DNA of 64,000 bases from CBDANZ01 sp965197865 (GCA_965197865.1 CBDANZ010000005.1:496001-560000); one strand, 5' to 3'. Counted from the first letter of the stretch, positions 17,188 through 26,260 are shown. Translations and numbers: made by a program. Notes: generated from the letters alone by a model not told the origin.

Positions 17188-18616
17188 GGGGATGTCCCTC
17201 TAGCTGTTGAAATTTAAAGCGGCGGCTCCCTGCTGGTCGTGATAGACGGCCGGTGGGAAAACCTGGGGCTGAAGCCCCCAGAAAGGAGCCGCCATGAAGA
17301 AGTTTGGCACAGGCGTTCGTGGGCGCCAATCAGCATTGCCGGCACCACGGCACCTTCCATTGGTCGACATCCTGGTCGATGCACAGGCCGAGCTCCAAGA
17401 GCTGGTCGTCGCGTCGGGCCTGAAGGTCCTCGCGGCGATGTTGGAAGCGGATCGCGTGGCCGTGTGCGGTCCGCGGTATGCGCATCAGCCCGCGCGGCGG
17501 GCGTCTCGGGCGGGCCATGCGCCCAGCGAAGTCGTGCTGGGGGGCCGCAAGGTCGCCCTGCGTCGGCCGCGGGTGCGGCGCGACGGGCAGGAGGTCGCGC
17601 TGCCATCCGTCCAGGCCTTTACGAACACGGATCCGCTCACCCGGCGCGTGGTCGAACAGATGCTCATCGGCGTGGCCACGCGCCAGTATGGCCGGAGTCT
17701 AGAACCGCTGGGGGCCGACGTCCGCACGCGGGGCACAAGCAAGAGTGCCGTGAGTCGGCGGTTTGTGGCGCAGACGCAGGCGCAACTCGATGCGTGGCGG
17801 GCAACGCCGCTCGACGACCTCGAGCTGGTGGCGCTACTGATCGATGGGGTCCACGTCGGCGGCCACTGCATCGTCGTGGCGCTGGGCCTCGATAAAACGG
17901 GCGCCAAACACCCGCTGGGCCTCTGGGAAGGGTCAGCGGAGAACACGACCGTGTGTCAGGGCTTGCTGACCAATCTGCAGAGCCGTGGGCTGCGGACCGA
18001 CCGCAGTCTGCTCGTCATCCTCGATGGAGCGCAAGCGCTCCACACTGCGGTGATGCAGACCTTCGGCCCCGCAGCCCTGGTACAACGATGCCAGGTGCAT
18101 AAACGGCGCAACGTGCTCGAGTATCTGCCCGAGGCCCAGCGTCCGTGGGTGAAGGCGACCCTCACGCGCGCCTATACGCACACCGACATCAAGGCGGCCC
18201 GGCGCTTGTTGCAGGACTTGGCCCGGCGGGTGGACATCGATTATCCGAGTGCAGCCGCCAGCATACGGGAAGGGCTCGACGAGACGCTCACCGTAGTCGA
18301 GTTGCCGCTCTCGGAGCGGCTCCGCCGATCGCTGGCGACGACCAACGCCGTCGAGAGCCTCCTGAGCCGGACACGCCACGTGAAGCGGAACGTGAAACGC
18401 TGGCGCGGGGGTACGATGGTGCTCCGCTGGGTCGCTGCCGGTGTGCTGGAAGCGGCCAAAGGATTCCGGCGGGTGAAGGGGTGTAAGGACATGCCCGTGC
18501 TGGTCGCCGCGTTGCGAGCACGTGACGCTCAGCTGGGGCTCGATGAATCGTCGGGGATGGTTGCGTAGTCGTCACCCGAGCCGCCGCTGAATTTCAACAG
18601 CGGATGGGACAAGCCC
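17188..18616 (+). mobile_element. IS256-family element
   Basis: The 1429-bp element is flanked by a perfect 8-bp direct repeat CCGCTATT (17180-17187 and 18617-18624). Its imperfect inverted repeats share TGTCCC, then GCTGTTGAAATT, then GCGGCGGCTC. Insertion occurred in the last codons of the symporter gene, which resumes directly after the right repeat. Confidence 0.9.
17294..18568 (+). CDS. IS256-family (Mutator-type) transposase
   Basis: ATG at 17294 follows AAAGGAGC. The 424-residue protein has the DDE residues in LLIDGVHVGGH, LLVILDGAQALH and TTNAVESLLSRTRHV, with the alpha-helical insertion between the second Asp and the Glu that marks this family. CQVHKRRNVLEYLP is the conserved C/D2-H region. 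No lesion is visible, so the element is probably active. Confidence 0.92.
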   Translation: MKKFGTGVRGRQSALPAPRHLPLVDILVDAQAELQELVVASGLKVLAAMLEADRVAVCGPRYAHQPARRASRAGHAPSEVVLGGRKVALRRPRVRRDGQEVALPSVQAFTNTDPLTRRVVEQMLIGVATRQYGRSLEPLGADVRTRGTSKSAVSRRFVAQTQAQLDAWRATPLDDLELVALLIDGVHVGGHCIVVALGLDKTGAKHPLGLWEGSAENTTVCQGLLTNLQSRGLRTDRSLLVILDGAQALHTAVMQTFGPAALVQRCQVHKRRNVLEYLPEAQRPWVKATLTRAYTHTDIKAARRLLQDLARRVDIDYPSAAASIREGLDETLTVVELPLSERLRRSLATTNAVESLLSRTRHVKRNVKRWRGGTMVLRWVAAGVLEAAKGFRRVKGCKDMPVLVAALRARDAQLGLDESSGMVA

Positions 18617-18705
18617 CCGCTATTTGGGAAAAGAAGTTACTGAAAGGGAGCTGCTCTCAAGAATGGAACACTAACTTATCTGTGATGTAGCGGATCTCGT
18701 GGGAT

Positions 18706-18826
18706 GGCACTGTCAAGTTGCTGGCAAACACCCTAAACCTACACACGCGATGTTGCGCTCCAAAGCGGACCTGACAGCAATCCCTTGGGCGTGAGTCGAG
18801 CGGATTTTCGTCAACTTGACAATACC
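18706..18826. mobile_element. IS6-derived MITE or solo remnant
   Basis: A 121-bp segment begins GGCACTGTCAAGTTG and ends with the inverted CAACTTGACAATACC. These ends match the terminal repeats of the IS6-like copies here (GGCA(C/T)TGTCA...TTG). The interior encodes nothing. It may be a non-autonomous derivative moved by the IS6 transposase or an internally deleted element. Confidence 0.6.
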
Positions 18827-19148
18827 CGCTCGGGCATGGGCCGATTCGGCTGTGACCGGCAAGCCAAGACGCCCACCGTTCAGCCGTCGCGGGGCGCAGG
18901 CGATTCAGGCGCGGCAGGAAGCTGTCCTTGCCGACGCCATGGCACGGATGGAAGTCGGTGACGACATCGTCTACGCGGACCAGGCCCGACTCGCGCGAGC
19001 TCGAGCGGTGCAGTAGGCGGCTACGCGCCGCGGGCGTCCAAGGCGCTCCCCACGGTGGACGTATGAGCCTGTCGGCGGTTGCCGCCTCGAAGGTGGAGGA
19101 GCAGCTGCGGCCAAGGATAATCCCGCCACCTTGAAGTACTATCGCACC

Positions 19149-19469
19149 ATGCCCATCGACGTCGAGGTGAACATGAGGATCCCCAGCCTCTCGGTCCGTT
19201 CGCCAGGTAAGCCGGACCAGAAGATCGACAACAGTACCATCCGGTTCATCAAACGGATCACGGTGGAGGCCATTCCAAAACCTCGCGACTGGCTGCCGCT
19301 GTCAACGCGGTTCGGTGAGCCGTTTGAGTGCACCGTCACGCGGGCGGACTGGAACGAGGAGAAGAACCTCTTTATCGTGTCATGCACCTATTCACGGCGT
19401 TCGATCACGGCCGACGAACACCACGCATTGCTGACCGATTCTGATTGGGCCACGAAACAACTTCCGTAG
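19149..19469 (+). CDS. Hypothetical protein
   Basis: The 106-residue product (MPIDVEVNMRIPSLSVRSPG) has natural composition, with a beta-rich centre and the segment FECTVTRADWNEEKNLFIVSCTYS. I recognise no family, signal peptide or membrane segment. No clear ribosome site precedes the ATG, and MRIPSLS at 19173 is an alternative start. The upstream frame at 18840-19017 (AQAIQARQEAVLADAMARME) is possibly part of the same decayed region. Confidence 0.45.
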   Translation: MPIDVEVNMRIPSLSVRSPGKPDQKIDNSTIRFIKRITVEAIPKPRDWLPLSTRFGEPFECTVTRADWNEEKNLFIVSCTYSRRSITADEHHALLTDSDWATKQLP

Positions 19470-19747
19470 AACAGCATGATCGGCTCGCGTGAGACGGGCC
19501 AGCGCGTGCGCCACCGGTACGCCGCGCGGCCCTCTGAGCTCAACGTCGGAGATGCTGGAACAGAGTGGGCATCCCCGCGTTCTTCTGGCGAGAGGACACG
19601 AGAGACGCACCGTGGCAACGAAGACAAGACGTACTGCATCGTATCGAAGAGGTCACGTCACCGCGGAGGGAGTCGCGCCTGGGCCCGACCACGTCCGGCA
19701 TCAACGAACGGGGCGGATGACCCCCGCACGCATTAGAGGGCACGCAC

Positions 19748-21448
19748 GTGTCGATTGAAGAAAAATACGACGAAGTACGACAGCTGATCAACATCGGCAA
19801 GGAAAAAGGCTACCTGCTGTACGACGAGGTCAACGAGCTTCTGCCGTCGGAAATCACGTCGTCCGAGGAGCTCGACGACCTATTGAACACGTTTGGCAGC
19901 GCGGGGATCGAGGTCATCGACTCGGACCAGAAGTACCTGCGCGATGAAAAACCGATTGATCGCACCGGCGAGGGCGCTGAGGAGCTCGAGCTCACTCCGG
20001 GCGCGCTCGACAAGACCAATGACCCCGTCCGCATGTACTTGCGCGAGATGGGCACCGTCCCGCTCCTCACACGTGAGGGCGAGGTCGAGATCGCCCGCCG
20101 GATCGAGCGCGGGAAACACGCCGTCATCAAATCGATCTCACGCACGCCGCTGATCACCAAGAAGGTCATTCTGCTCGGGGACCAGCTCAACAGCGGCGAC
20201 CGCACGATTCGCGAGCTGGTGATCTTCAACGACGAAGAGATCACCGACGAACGGATTCAGGAACGCTCGAAGCAGGTCCAGAAGCAAATCGACGCCGTTC
20301 GAAAGGCGCGCGAGGTCTCTGAGAAGCTCGAACAGAAACTGGCCGACACGCCGAAGGGGGCGACCACGCGGGCGAAGCGGAAGTACCGCCGCGCACGAAG
20401 GGCGACAATGCGCGCGCGCGTGGAGTTGTCTCAGCGCATTCGCGACATCGAGTTCACGGAGGCCGTGAAACGGCGGCTCATCGACGAGATGAAGCAGGCC
20501 GTCGAGGACGTCAAGGCGGTGCAGCGCGAGATCGAAGCGCTCGGGAGGCTCCTCAACACGAGGAACCGCAAGCAGCGGGTGAAGGAAGAAGAGCGGAAGA
20601 ACATCCTGCGCCAGGTCAAGGGGCAGAAGCTGAAGCTTCGGTCGATGACAGACACGCTGGAACAGGAACCGGCGGAGTTAAAGAAGACGCTCGACACGAT
20701 CATCCGGGGCGAGTACCACGCCGAACAGGCCAAGAAGGAGCTCGTTGAGGCGAACCTTCGCCTGGTCGTGTCCATCGCGAAGAAGTACACCAATCGTGGC
20801 CTGCAGTTTCTCGATCTGATTCAGGAGGGCAACATCGGCCTCATGAAGGCCGTCGACAAGTTCGAGTATCGGCGCGGGTACAAGTTCTCGACTTACGCCA
20901 CGTGGTGGATCCGCCAGGCGATCACCCGTGCGATTGCCGATCAGGCGCGGACCATCCGCATCCCGTCCCACATGATCGAGACGATCAATAAGCTCATCCG
21001 CACGTCGCGGGCGCTCGTGCAGGAGCTGGGCCGCGAGCCGACCTCGGAAGAGATCGCCAGGCGCATGGACATCCCGGTGTCGAAGGTCCGCAAGGTTTTG
21101 AAGATCGCGCAGGAACCCATTTCGCTGGAAACGCCGATTGGTGAAGAGGAAGATTCGCATCTGGGCGACTTCATCGAGGATCGGCAGGTCGTGTCGCCAT
21201 CGGAAGCCGTGATTAGCCTGAACCTGAAGGAGCAGACCGAGTCGGTGTTGAAAACGCTCACGCCGCGCGAGGAGAAGGTCATCAAGATGCGGTTCGGCGT
21301 TGGCGACGGCAGCGAACACAGGCTTGAGGAGGTCGGCGAGACATTCGGCGTCACCCGCGAGCGCATCCGGCAGATCGAGGCCAAAGCGCTCCGGAGGTTG
21401 CGCCACCCGTCACGCAACCGAAAGCTTCGTGCGTTCCTTGAGGGGTGA
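19748..21448 (+). CDS. rpoD: RNA polymerase principal sigma factor RpoD
   Basis: The 566-residue protein contains every sigma-70 region in order: region 1.1 (EEKYDEVRQLINIGKEKGYLLYDEV), region 1.2 (DPVRMYLREMGTVPLLTREGE), a charged non-conserved insertion (residues about 160-330), region 2 (ANLRLVVSIAKKYTNRGLQF, YKFSTYATWWIRQAI), region 3 (IRIPSHMIETINKL) and region 4 (LTPREEKVIKMRFG, VTRERIRQIEAKALRRLRHP). It directs core RNA polymerase to housekeeping promoters and is normally essential and single copy. GTG at 19748 has AGAGG about 9 bases upstream. The usual dnaG neighbour is missing, because the locus is surrounded by IS elements and gene fragments. Confidence 0.97.
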   Translation: MSIEEKYDEVRQLINIGKEKGYLLYDEVNELLPSEITSSEELDDLLNTFGSAGIEVIDSDQKYLRDEKPIDRTGEGAEELELTPGALDKTNDPVRMYLREMGTVPLLTREGEVEIARRIERGKHAVIKSISRTPLITKKVILLGDQLNSGDRTIRELVIFNDEEITDERIQERSKQVQKQIDAVRKAREVSEKLEQKLADTPKGATTRAKRKYRRARRATMRARVELSQRIRDIEFTEAVKRRLIDEMKQAVEDVKAVQREIEALGRLLNTRNRKQRVKEEERKNILRQVKGQKLKLRSMTDTLEQEPAELKKTLDTIIRGEYHAEQAKKELVEANLRLVVSIAKKYTNRGLQFLDLIQEGNIGLMKAVDKFEYRRGYKFSTYATWWIRQAITRAIADQARTIRIPSHMIETINKLIRTSRALVQELGREPTSEEIARRMDIPVSKVRKVLKIAQEPISLETPIGEEEDSHLGDFIEDRQVVSPSEAVISLNLKEQTESVLKTLTPREEKVIKMRFGVGDGSEHRLEEVGETFGVTRERIRQIEAKALRRLRHPSRNRKLRAFLEG

Positions 21449-21735
21449 ACGACATAACGTGAGAAGGAAATCAAGTATCAGGCGAAGCCAGAGGCGGATG
21501 GGGATATGCGCATCGACGTGAGGGTCGAACTCACATCCAACGGCGGGCGAAATGATAGCGCGCTTCCCGTCAAGGAGACACTCGATTATTCGACGTGGTG
21601 GCATCAGAGGTCCGCGCTAGGCGGGCTCGGCCCAGTTCCGGGACACTACGGCTCGGCTCAGCGCAAACGTTGGCCCGACGAATCCAAGACCGACGATGCA
21701 AGCTTGGGGAGTGTGCTCATGAATCGCTTTCGCCC

Positions 21736-21864
21736 AGCCTCGGCGTGCTGGCCAACCGCATAACGGTGATGAGCAAGGGCAAAGAGCAGCCGTTCTGTGC
21801 TGAAGAAAACGAGTCGTGCTGGCAGCAGAACCGCCGCGGTCACTTCATCGTCACGGCGAAGTAG
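21736..21864 (+). pseudogene. Pal (peptidoglycan-associated lipoprotein), C-terminal remnant
   Basis: The last 42 codons read SLGVLANRITVMSKGKEQPF, then CAEENESCWQQNRRGHFIVT, the characteristic end of the OmpA-like domain of Pal including the paired cysteines and the QNRR peptidoglycan-contact segment. The upstream 270 bp no longer aligns in any frame. Intact Pal links the outer membrane to peptidoglycan as part of the Tol-Pal system. This piece is too short to function. Confidence 0.7.
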
Positions 21865-21904
21865 GGCAGCGGGGAGCAATAAGGGCGGGGAGGGCGTACT
21901 GGCT

Positions 21905-22153
21905 TTACGCGTCTTCGCGTGCGCGAAGCATCCGCATCAGCTCCGTGTCGGTGACGCGGTATTTCGCTGCCTTTCTCCCTTCGATCATCAGCACGGGAAC
22001 TTCGAGACCGTAGCGCTTTTCCAGCTCCGCGTCGGCGGAGACGTCGATCTCTTCCAGGGTCAGTGGAACCATGCGCGCGACTCGCTCGGCCACGGCCTTC
22101 ATCTCGTCGCACAGGTGACAGCCGGGCCGCGAGTAGATCGAGACCCGAATCAT
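21905..22153 (-). CDS. Glutaredoxin-like (DUF836-type) protein
   Basis: From ATG 22153 the 82-residue product has a thioredoxin fold with the redox motif CHLC (VSIYSRPGCHLCDEMKAV), the cis-Pro segment EVPVLMIEGRKAAKYRV and a C-terminal helix. The family reduces mixed disulfides or handles small thiols. Its start codon overlaps the stop of a 34-codon frame upstream (ATGA), suggesting translational coupling. The upstream region is cut off by IS6 copy 2, so the original promoter may be gone. Confidence 0.85.
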   Translation of the reverse strand: MIRVSIYSRPGCHLCDEMKAVAERVARMVPLTLEEIDVSADAELEKRYGLEVPVLMIEGRKAAKYRVTDTELMRMLRAREDA

Positions 22154-22254
22154 GTCGTCTGCGACGCCAGCCCGACGACGCCTCGCCGTCGATCGGCGAG
22201 CGCCCGCGCTTCGGCCGCGGTCTTCACGTCGGGTGCGACTAGGAGCTGATCCAT
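22150..22254 (-). CDS. Short frame coupled to the glutaredoxin gene
   Basis: Thirty-four codons (MDQLLVAPDVKTAAEARALA, ending LASQTT) stop within an ATGA overlap with the glutaredoxin start. Composition is protein-like, but there is no known family. It may be a leader peptide or the relic of a larger gene truncated by the nearby IS6 element at 22272. Confidence 0.3.
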   Translation of the reverse strand: MDQLLVAPDVKTAAEARALADRRRGVVGLASQTT

Positions 22255-22271
22255 TCACGATCTCGAGCCCG

Positions 22272-23076
22272 GGGACTGTCAACTTGGTGCGGGCAGCGCG
22301 CTTCTCCGCCTGGAGGTCGAGCGCCTTCGCTCGTTCAGCAGGCGCACGTCACCGCATCCCATTCAACGAACGCCCGCGTTCGGAGCACGCGGTGATGAAC
22401 CGCTCGCAGCAGATGTCGGCCAACCCGGAAGAGATTCTGTACCACGCCGTGGACGGACGCGAAGCGTTGTAGATGGGCGGCCGACTTGAAGCGGCGCATC
22501 TGACGCTCGCGCTGTCGGGTCGGTTAGTGCGACCCTTCCGCACGATTGTTCTCGTATTGCCATGTGCTGTGCATCACGGAGGGCATGACCGTGCGGTGCG
22601 CCACCGAATAGCTGCGCAGCTTGTCCGTGATCAGCCGACGCGGTTCCCGGTCTTGTCCTTTCAACAGCTTGTGAAGGAAGCGCGCGGCCGCCCTGCGATT
22701 ACGTCGCGACTGCACAAGGATGTCGATGACGTCCCCGTCCTGGTCCACGGCGCGCCAGAGGTACTGCCGCTGCTCCTGGATGGTCACGAACAGCTCGTCC
22801 AGATGCCAGGTGTCGCCCATGCGCCCTCGGCCGCGCCGCAGCCGTCGGGCGTAGTCGAGCCCGAACGTCTGACACCACTGCCGAATCGTCTCGTAGGTGA
22901 CCGCGACCCCTCGCTGGGCCAGCAGGTCTTCGGCATCGCGAAAGCTGAGACAGAAGCGGTGGTAGAGCCAGACGGCGTGACTGATGATGTCGGGCGGGAA
23001 TCGATATCCGTGATAGCTCGGCGCGGGGCTGCTCATCCGCCCACTCTGCCACCGGTGGCCTCAACCTGACAAGACC
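22272..23076 (-). mobile_element. IS6-like insertion sequence, copy 2
   Basis: This 805-bp element is the inverted twin of copy 1 and differs from it at only a few positions. The outermost bases of both terminal repeats have drifted (GGGACTGTCAACTTGG on the left, complement GGTCTTGTCAGG on the right). No target duplication is visible. Together with copy 1 it brackets about 11 kb including rpoD. Confidence 0.8.
22335..23036 (-). pseudogene. IS6-family transposase, same TAA stop as copy 1
   Basis: The frame begins MSSPAPSYHGYRFPPDIISH and carries the identical in-frame TAA after NNRAEGSH, downstream of all three catalytic acidic residues. The sharing of this lesion means the stop arose before the duplication. 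The copy therefore moved either with help in trans, by recombination, or with a truncated but usable enzyme. Confidence 0.8.
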
Positions 23077-23221
23077 CATCCTGGGGTTTGATTTCGAAGA
23101 AGGCGTCGAGAAGAAGCGACTTGTCGAGTGACGCGAACGGTTGGCTGCACTCTGGGGAATGGCGGTAATGACCGCCGGCGTGCCCTGCGTATCCACGACG
23201 GGCCGCGCTGCCAACGGCATT

Positions 23222-23904
23222 CTACTTATATGCCAGAATCACCACTCTATCGTCGCTGCCTTCCGACGTAGCAACGAGCTTGACGTCACGAAATCCGACG
23301 TCTAGAAGCATCAGTTCGACGCAAGACAAGGATGGCCCCCAATAGTTTGTGGTGTCCGAGTTGAGGCTATCGGCTGGGTAAAACTGCAGGACCGACTGGT
23401 CTTGTCCCTTGAGGTAGTGGGTCTCAATGACCGCGCACTCGTTCGTGAGCCTGGACAACTGTTCCAGAGATTGAAGGGGGTGACGTTGGTGATACAGGAC
23501 GCCAAGAAAGAGTGTCACATCGAACGTATCGTTGACCTGGGTGATGTCCAGCTTCTTGACCCTCAGGGCCGACCCAAGGTGGCGCGCGGCGACCCGAAAA
23601 CCTTCTCCGCCTTTGAGTTCAACTCCGTATTTGCTCTTGACGAACTCTGTGTGCTGGAAGGTGTCAATGGCCGTGACGGCAGCACCCCGCCCTTCGCACA
23701 AGAACGAAAACACGCCGTCCTAGCATCCGATGTCCAAGACGCTTTTCCCTTTCAGGGCCTGAGGATCCCAACGGCCCTGAATTCTTGTTCCGCGAGGCTC
23801 GAGTGCCCCGGGGTGACAAAGCCGTCTCCCAGGTCGATCGTGTGCCACCAGAACGGCACGCGATGAATGTCCGCCAGTTTCCTGTTTCTGTCGCTACGAA
23901 TCAT
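23222..23904 (-). pseudogene. SAM-dependent methyltransferase (DUF1698/CmoB-like)
   Basis: The minus strand from about 23904 reads MIRSDRNRKLADIHRVPFWW, then HTIDLGDGFVTPGHSSL. The frame shifts near 23770 and then gives KGKSVLDIGC, an in-frame TAG at the position of Trp in the usual DIGCWDG motif, and DGVFSFLCEGRGAA. The remainder (DTFDVTLFLGVLYHQRHPLQ, ending in VVILAYK) is intact. The SAM motif and VLYH segment fit the tRNA-methyltransferase-like DUF1698 group, often found in glycan clusters. With a shift and a stop in the SAM site, it is inactive. It lies beside a GT4 glycosyltransferase. Confidence 0.75.
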
Positions 23905-24132
23905 CTCCACCAGCTCCCACTGTCAGCAATTCATCTCACGTTCCCCACGTCCTCCGTCAGCGAGTGCGGCATGGAGGTTGTCGAGCCGCAGACACGCGCT
24001 GGTGTCGGAAGCCAGTCACGTCATGACTGGGCCAAGAGAGTCTTGTGGTCAACTGCTCGGTCGATCCGCGTTCGACTAGCGTGCGATGCATTCAGACTCG
24101 CTGGCCTGAGGATTTCAGCATGATATTGCGTT

Positions 24133-25284
24133 GTGCTATTCGATAAGCTCCCCTTTAGCCTGGTAGTCTCGACGGAGCACTCGGGCATCGACCGATATTC
24201 ACAAGAACTGGCAAAGCGGCTGCCAGTCTCGCCGATTCATACCACACGATATGGGTCCATGTGTCAGCACCTACGCCTTGGATGGGCTCTGAGGCGCAAT
24301 CGGCATGGCATCCATTTTTCGAACCACCACCTCGGGCGTTGGGTTTCGTGGGTGACCCCGCCGTGCGTCGTGACGGTCCACGACCTCGTTCGGCTGGCGT
24401 TCCCTCACGCCCCAGAAGACCGGATCGCAGCAGCCGGGCTTGCGCTCGACCGACGAGGAATCCGTACGGCAACGCATGTCATCTGCGTCTCCGAGGCGAC
24501 GAAGAGCGACCTCATGCAGCATTTGGCCGTGGCGGAAGCGAAGATCACGGTGATCTACAATGGGATCGATCACAGCGTATTCAAGCCGTCCCCGGTGGAT
24601 GATGGACGCTTCTCTGCACCGTACGTACTCTACGTTGGTTCGGAACGGCCGCGGAAGAACCTGGTGTGCTTGATGCGCGCTTTTGCCGCCCTCAAAGACC
24701 GCGGACAAGGATTCGCGTCACTTCGGTTGCTCAAGGTGGGCTCGGCCGGACGCTCGGATGGGTTCCGCACGGCTACGCTCGAAGAAGCACGGCGGCTTGG
24801 GGTCGACCGCGACATCGACTTCGTTGACCATGTGTCTGATCAGGCCCTCGCCGTCCTCTATTCGAACGCACTCGCGCTCGTCTACCCTTCGCTGTACGAG
24901 GGATTTGGCCTCCCCGTCGTCGAAGCCATGGCCTGTGGCTGCCCCGTTGTCGCCAGTCATGTTTCGTCCTTGCCCGAAGTGGCTGGGTCCGCGGCATTGC
25001 TGGTCGATCCCCACGATCCTGCTGAGTTCGCTGAAGCACTGCACAGCGTGATTCTGGATCGAGATCTGAGAACGCGCCTCCGCGGCAAGGGATTACGTCG
25101 TGCACGTGATTTTTCATGGGACAAGACCGCTTCGGCTACGTATGCGGTTTACGAACGAGTGCTTGCTAGCACGCGCAGGGCCGGCGGGGCCCTGTTGCCA
25201 GGGCAGGACGACGGGGCGCCTGTGCCGAGCTGTCAGAGTCCCGGCAGGCCGAGCATGGTCCCCAGCAGGGGTCGCACATCGTAG
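24133..25284 (+). CDS. GT4-family glycosyltransferase
   Basis: The 383-residue protein has the two-domain GT-B layout: an N-terminal acceptor domain (TEHSGIDRYSQELAKRLP, VVTVHDLVRLAFPHAPED), a linker with ICVSEATKSDL and VIYNGIDHSVFKP, and a C-terminal donor domain with YVGSERPRKN and the E-x7-E motif EGFGLPVVEAMACGCPVVAS. GT4 members of this type usually add mannose or a similar sugar in polysaccharide assembly. The neighbouring methyltransferase is dead, so this may be a remnant of a glycan cluster. The last 17 codons overlap the convergent HAD gene. Confidence 0.88.
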   Translation: MLFDKLPFSLVVSTEHSGIDRYSQELAKRLPVSPIHTTRYGSMCQHLRLGWALRRNRHGIHFSNHHLGRWVSWVTPPCVVTVHDLVRLAFPHAPEDRIAAAGLALDRRGIRTATHVICVSEATKSDLMQHLAVAEAKITVIYNGIDHSVFKPSPVDDGRFSAPYVLYVGSERPRKNLVCLMRAFAALKDRGQGFASLRLLKVGSAGRSDGFRTATLEEARRLGVDRDIDFVDHVSDQALAVLYSNALALVYPSLYEGFGLPVVEAMACGCPVVASHVSSLPEVAGSAALLVDPHDPAEFAEALHSVILDRDLRTRLRGKGLRRARDFSWDKTASATYAVYERVLASTRRAGGALLPGQDDGAPVPSCQSPGRPSMVPSRGRTS

Positions 25285-25862
25285 TGATAGCTGTCGAAGT
25301 GAATGACGTGCATGCCGAGCCGCCTCGCCGCGTCGATGTTGGGAAGCAGGTCATCAATAAAAACAGTCTCGTCGGCTCGCAGACCGAGCGCCTCCAGGGC
25401 GTCTCCATAGGCTCGAGGGTCGGGTTTCATCACCCGGATCACCGCTGACGCAACGATGACATGGAACAGCCCGGCAATCTGAAAACGGTCGCGCAGCTCC
25501 GCATGCAACGACAGCGGTGCGTTGCTCAAGATGGCTTGCTTGTAATGTGAGCGGAGACGCCGAATGACCTCGGTCACGATCGCGTTCGCACGATCGCCAC
25601 CGTAGAAGTCGTCACGGAGGCTCCGTAGGGATTGCTCGTCGAGGCCCAGCTGTTTCTGGATCTCACTCCAGTATTGGTCCTCAGTGATGTCGCCGCACTG
25701 TGCCTGAATCCACGACTCGCCGCCCATCACGATCCGGTCGAGTTCATACTGTGCCAGTCCAAGCCTCCGCTCCCATTCGCGGCGACCACGCTCGTCCTCG
25801 GTCCGGATGATGACGCCGCCGCAATCCCAGATCACAGCTTTGATTGAACAGTCGGGACACAC
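25233..25862 (-). CDS. HAD-superfamily hydrolase (HAD-IA)
   Basis: The 209-residue protein has HAD motif I VIWDCGGVI, where the second Asp of DxD is Gly as in the epoxide-hydrolase-N/YihX-like group. Motif II is AILSNAPLS, motif III Lys is in VMKPDPRAYG, and motif IV is ETVFIDDLLPNIDAARRLG. A helical cap lies between motifs I and II. Members dephosphorylate small phosphosugars. It converges tail to tail on the glycosyltransferase gene with a 52-bp overlap. Confidence 0.87.
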   Translation of the reverse strand: MCPDCSIKAVIWDCGGVIIRTEDERGRREWERRLGLAQYELDRIVMGGESWIQAQCGDITEDQYWSEIQKQLGLDEQSLRSLRDDFYGGDRANAIVTEVIRRLRSHYKQAILSNAPLSLHAELRDRFQIAGLFHVIVASAVIRVMKPDPRAYGDALEALGLRADETVFIDDLLPNIDAARRLGMHVIHFDSYHYDVRPLLGTMLGLPGL

Positions 25863-26053
25863 GAAGGGCCTCCTCTTTCGGCAAGCCAGTTCTAGATCAC
25901 GGAACCTGGACCAGGTTCACGAGCGTACAGACGATTTCCGGTAATCAATGTTGGCGAACGCTGAAATGCGGCCACGACCGAACGTCTGAAAACAGGCCAC
26001 TGCGTGTAGGGGTGCTCAGGCATCCTTGAGGGTTCACCCCTTTTGAGGATGTG

Positions 26054-26260
26054 ATGGCTAACTACCTGAAGATGCCGAAGAAATCGCAAGTTCTCGCCCT
26101 ACTCGAGCTCGGCTGGAGCTACCGTCGCATCAAAGCCGAGACCGACGTGCGCCGGGAAACGGTGAGCCGGTACGACGCCGCGCGCCAGACAAGTGCGGCC
26201 AATACGTTCCCCGGCTCGGACCCGTCACCACCCGCGGATGCCCTGGACATTCCCGCTTAG
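26054..26260 (+). pseudogene. IS21-family IstA, N-terminal fragment
   Basis: The first 68 codons (MANYLKMPKKSQVLALLELG, WSYRRIKAETDVRRETVSRYD) are the HTH start of an IS21 IstA transposase, followed by a low-complexity Pro/Asp linker and a stop. The integrase core and IstB are absent. It is a dead fragment. Confidence 0.7.

Larger units (their letters stand above)
14601..18674 (+). pseudogene. Sodium:solute symporter (SSS family), cut by three IS elements
   Basis: Three pieces read as one membrane transporter: 14601-15464, 16769-17187 and 18617-18674. The first holds several membrane helices (VTSGLYGVLVTDLFQSVFIF) and the SSS core GLLLAALVAAAMSTFDSTVN. The second continues with VTGILAAVLDPILLSGSAIY and C-terminal helices. 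The last gives RYLGKEVTERELLSRMEH and a stop. An in-frame TGA near 15223 replaces Gly before AAYWVRDIYQ. IS3 copy 1 removed the 5' part, IS3 copy 2 (GTT duplication) and IS256 (CCGCTATT duplication) split the rest. Base composition is clearly lower in GC than all neighbours, a sign of transfer from another lineage. Confidence 0.88.

Noticed and set aside
21505..21545. tRNA-like hairpin GTGAG-ggtcgaa-CTCAC after rpoD
   Set aside because: No acceptor, D or anticodon stems could be placed around it and the loop lacks the TTC of a T arm.
24133..25284. BshA, which would link to the bacilliredoxin
   Set aside because: The GT4 protein has the VVTVHDL...FPH pattern of polysaccharide mannosyltransferases and lies in a glycan-like context, not beside bsh genes.
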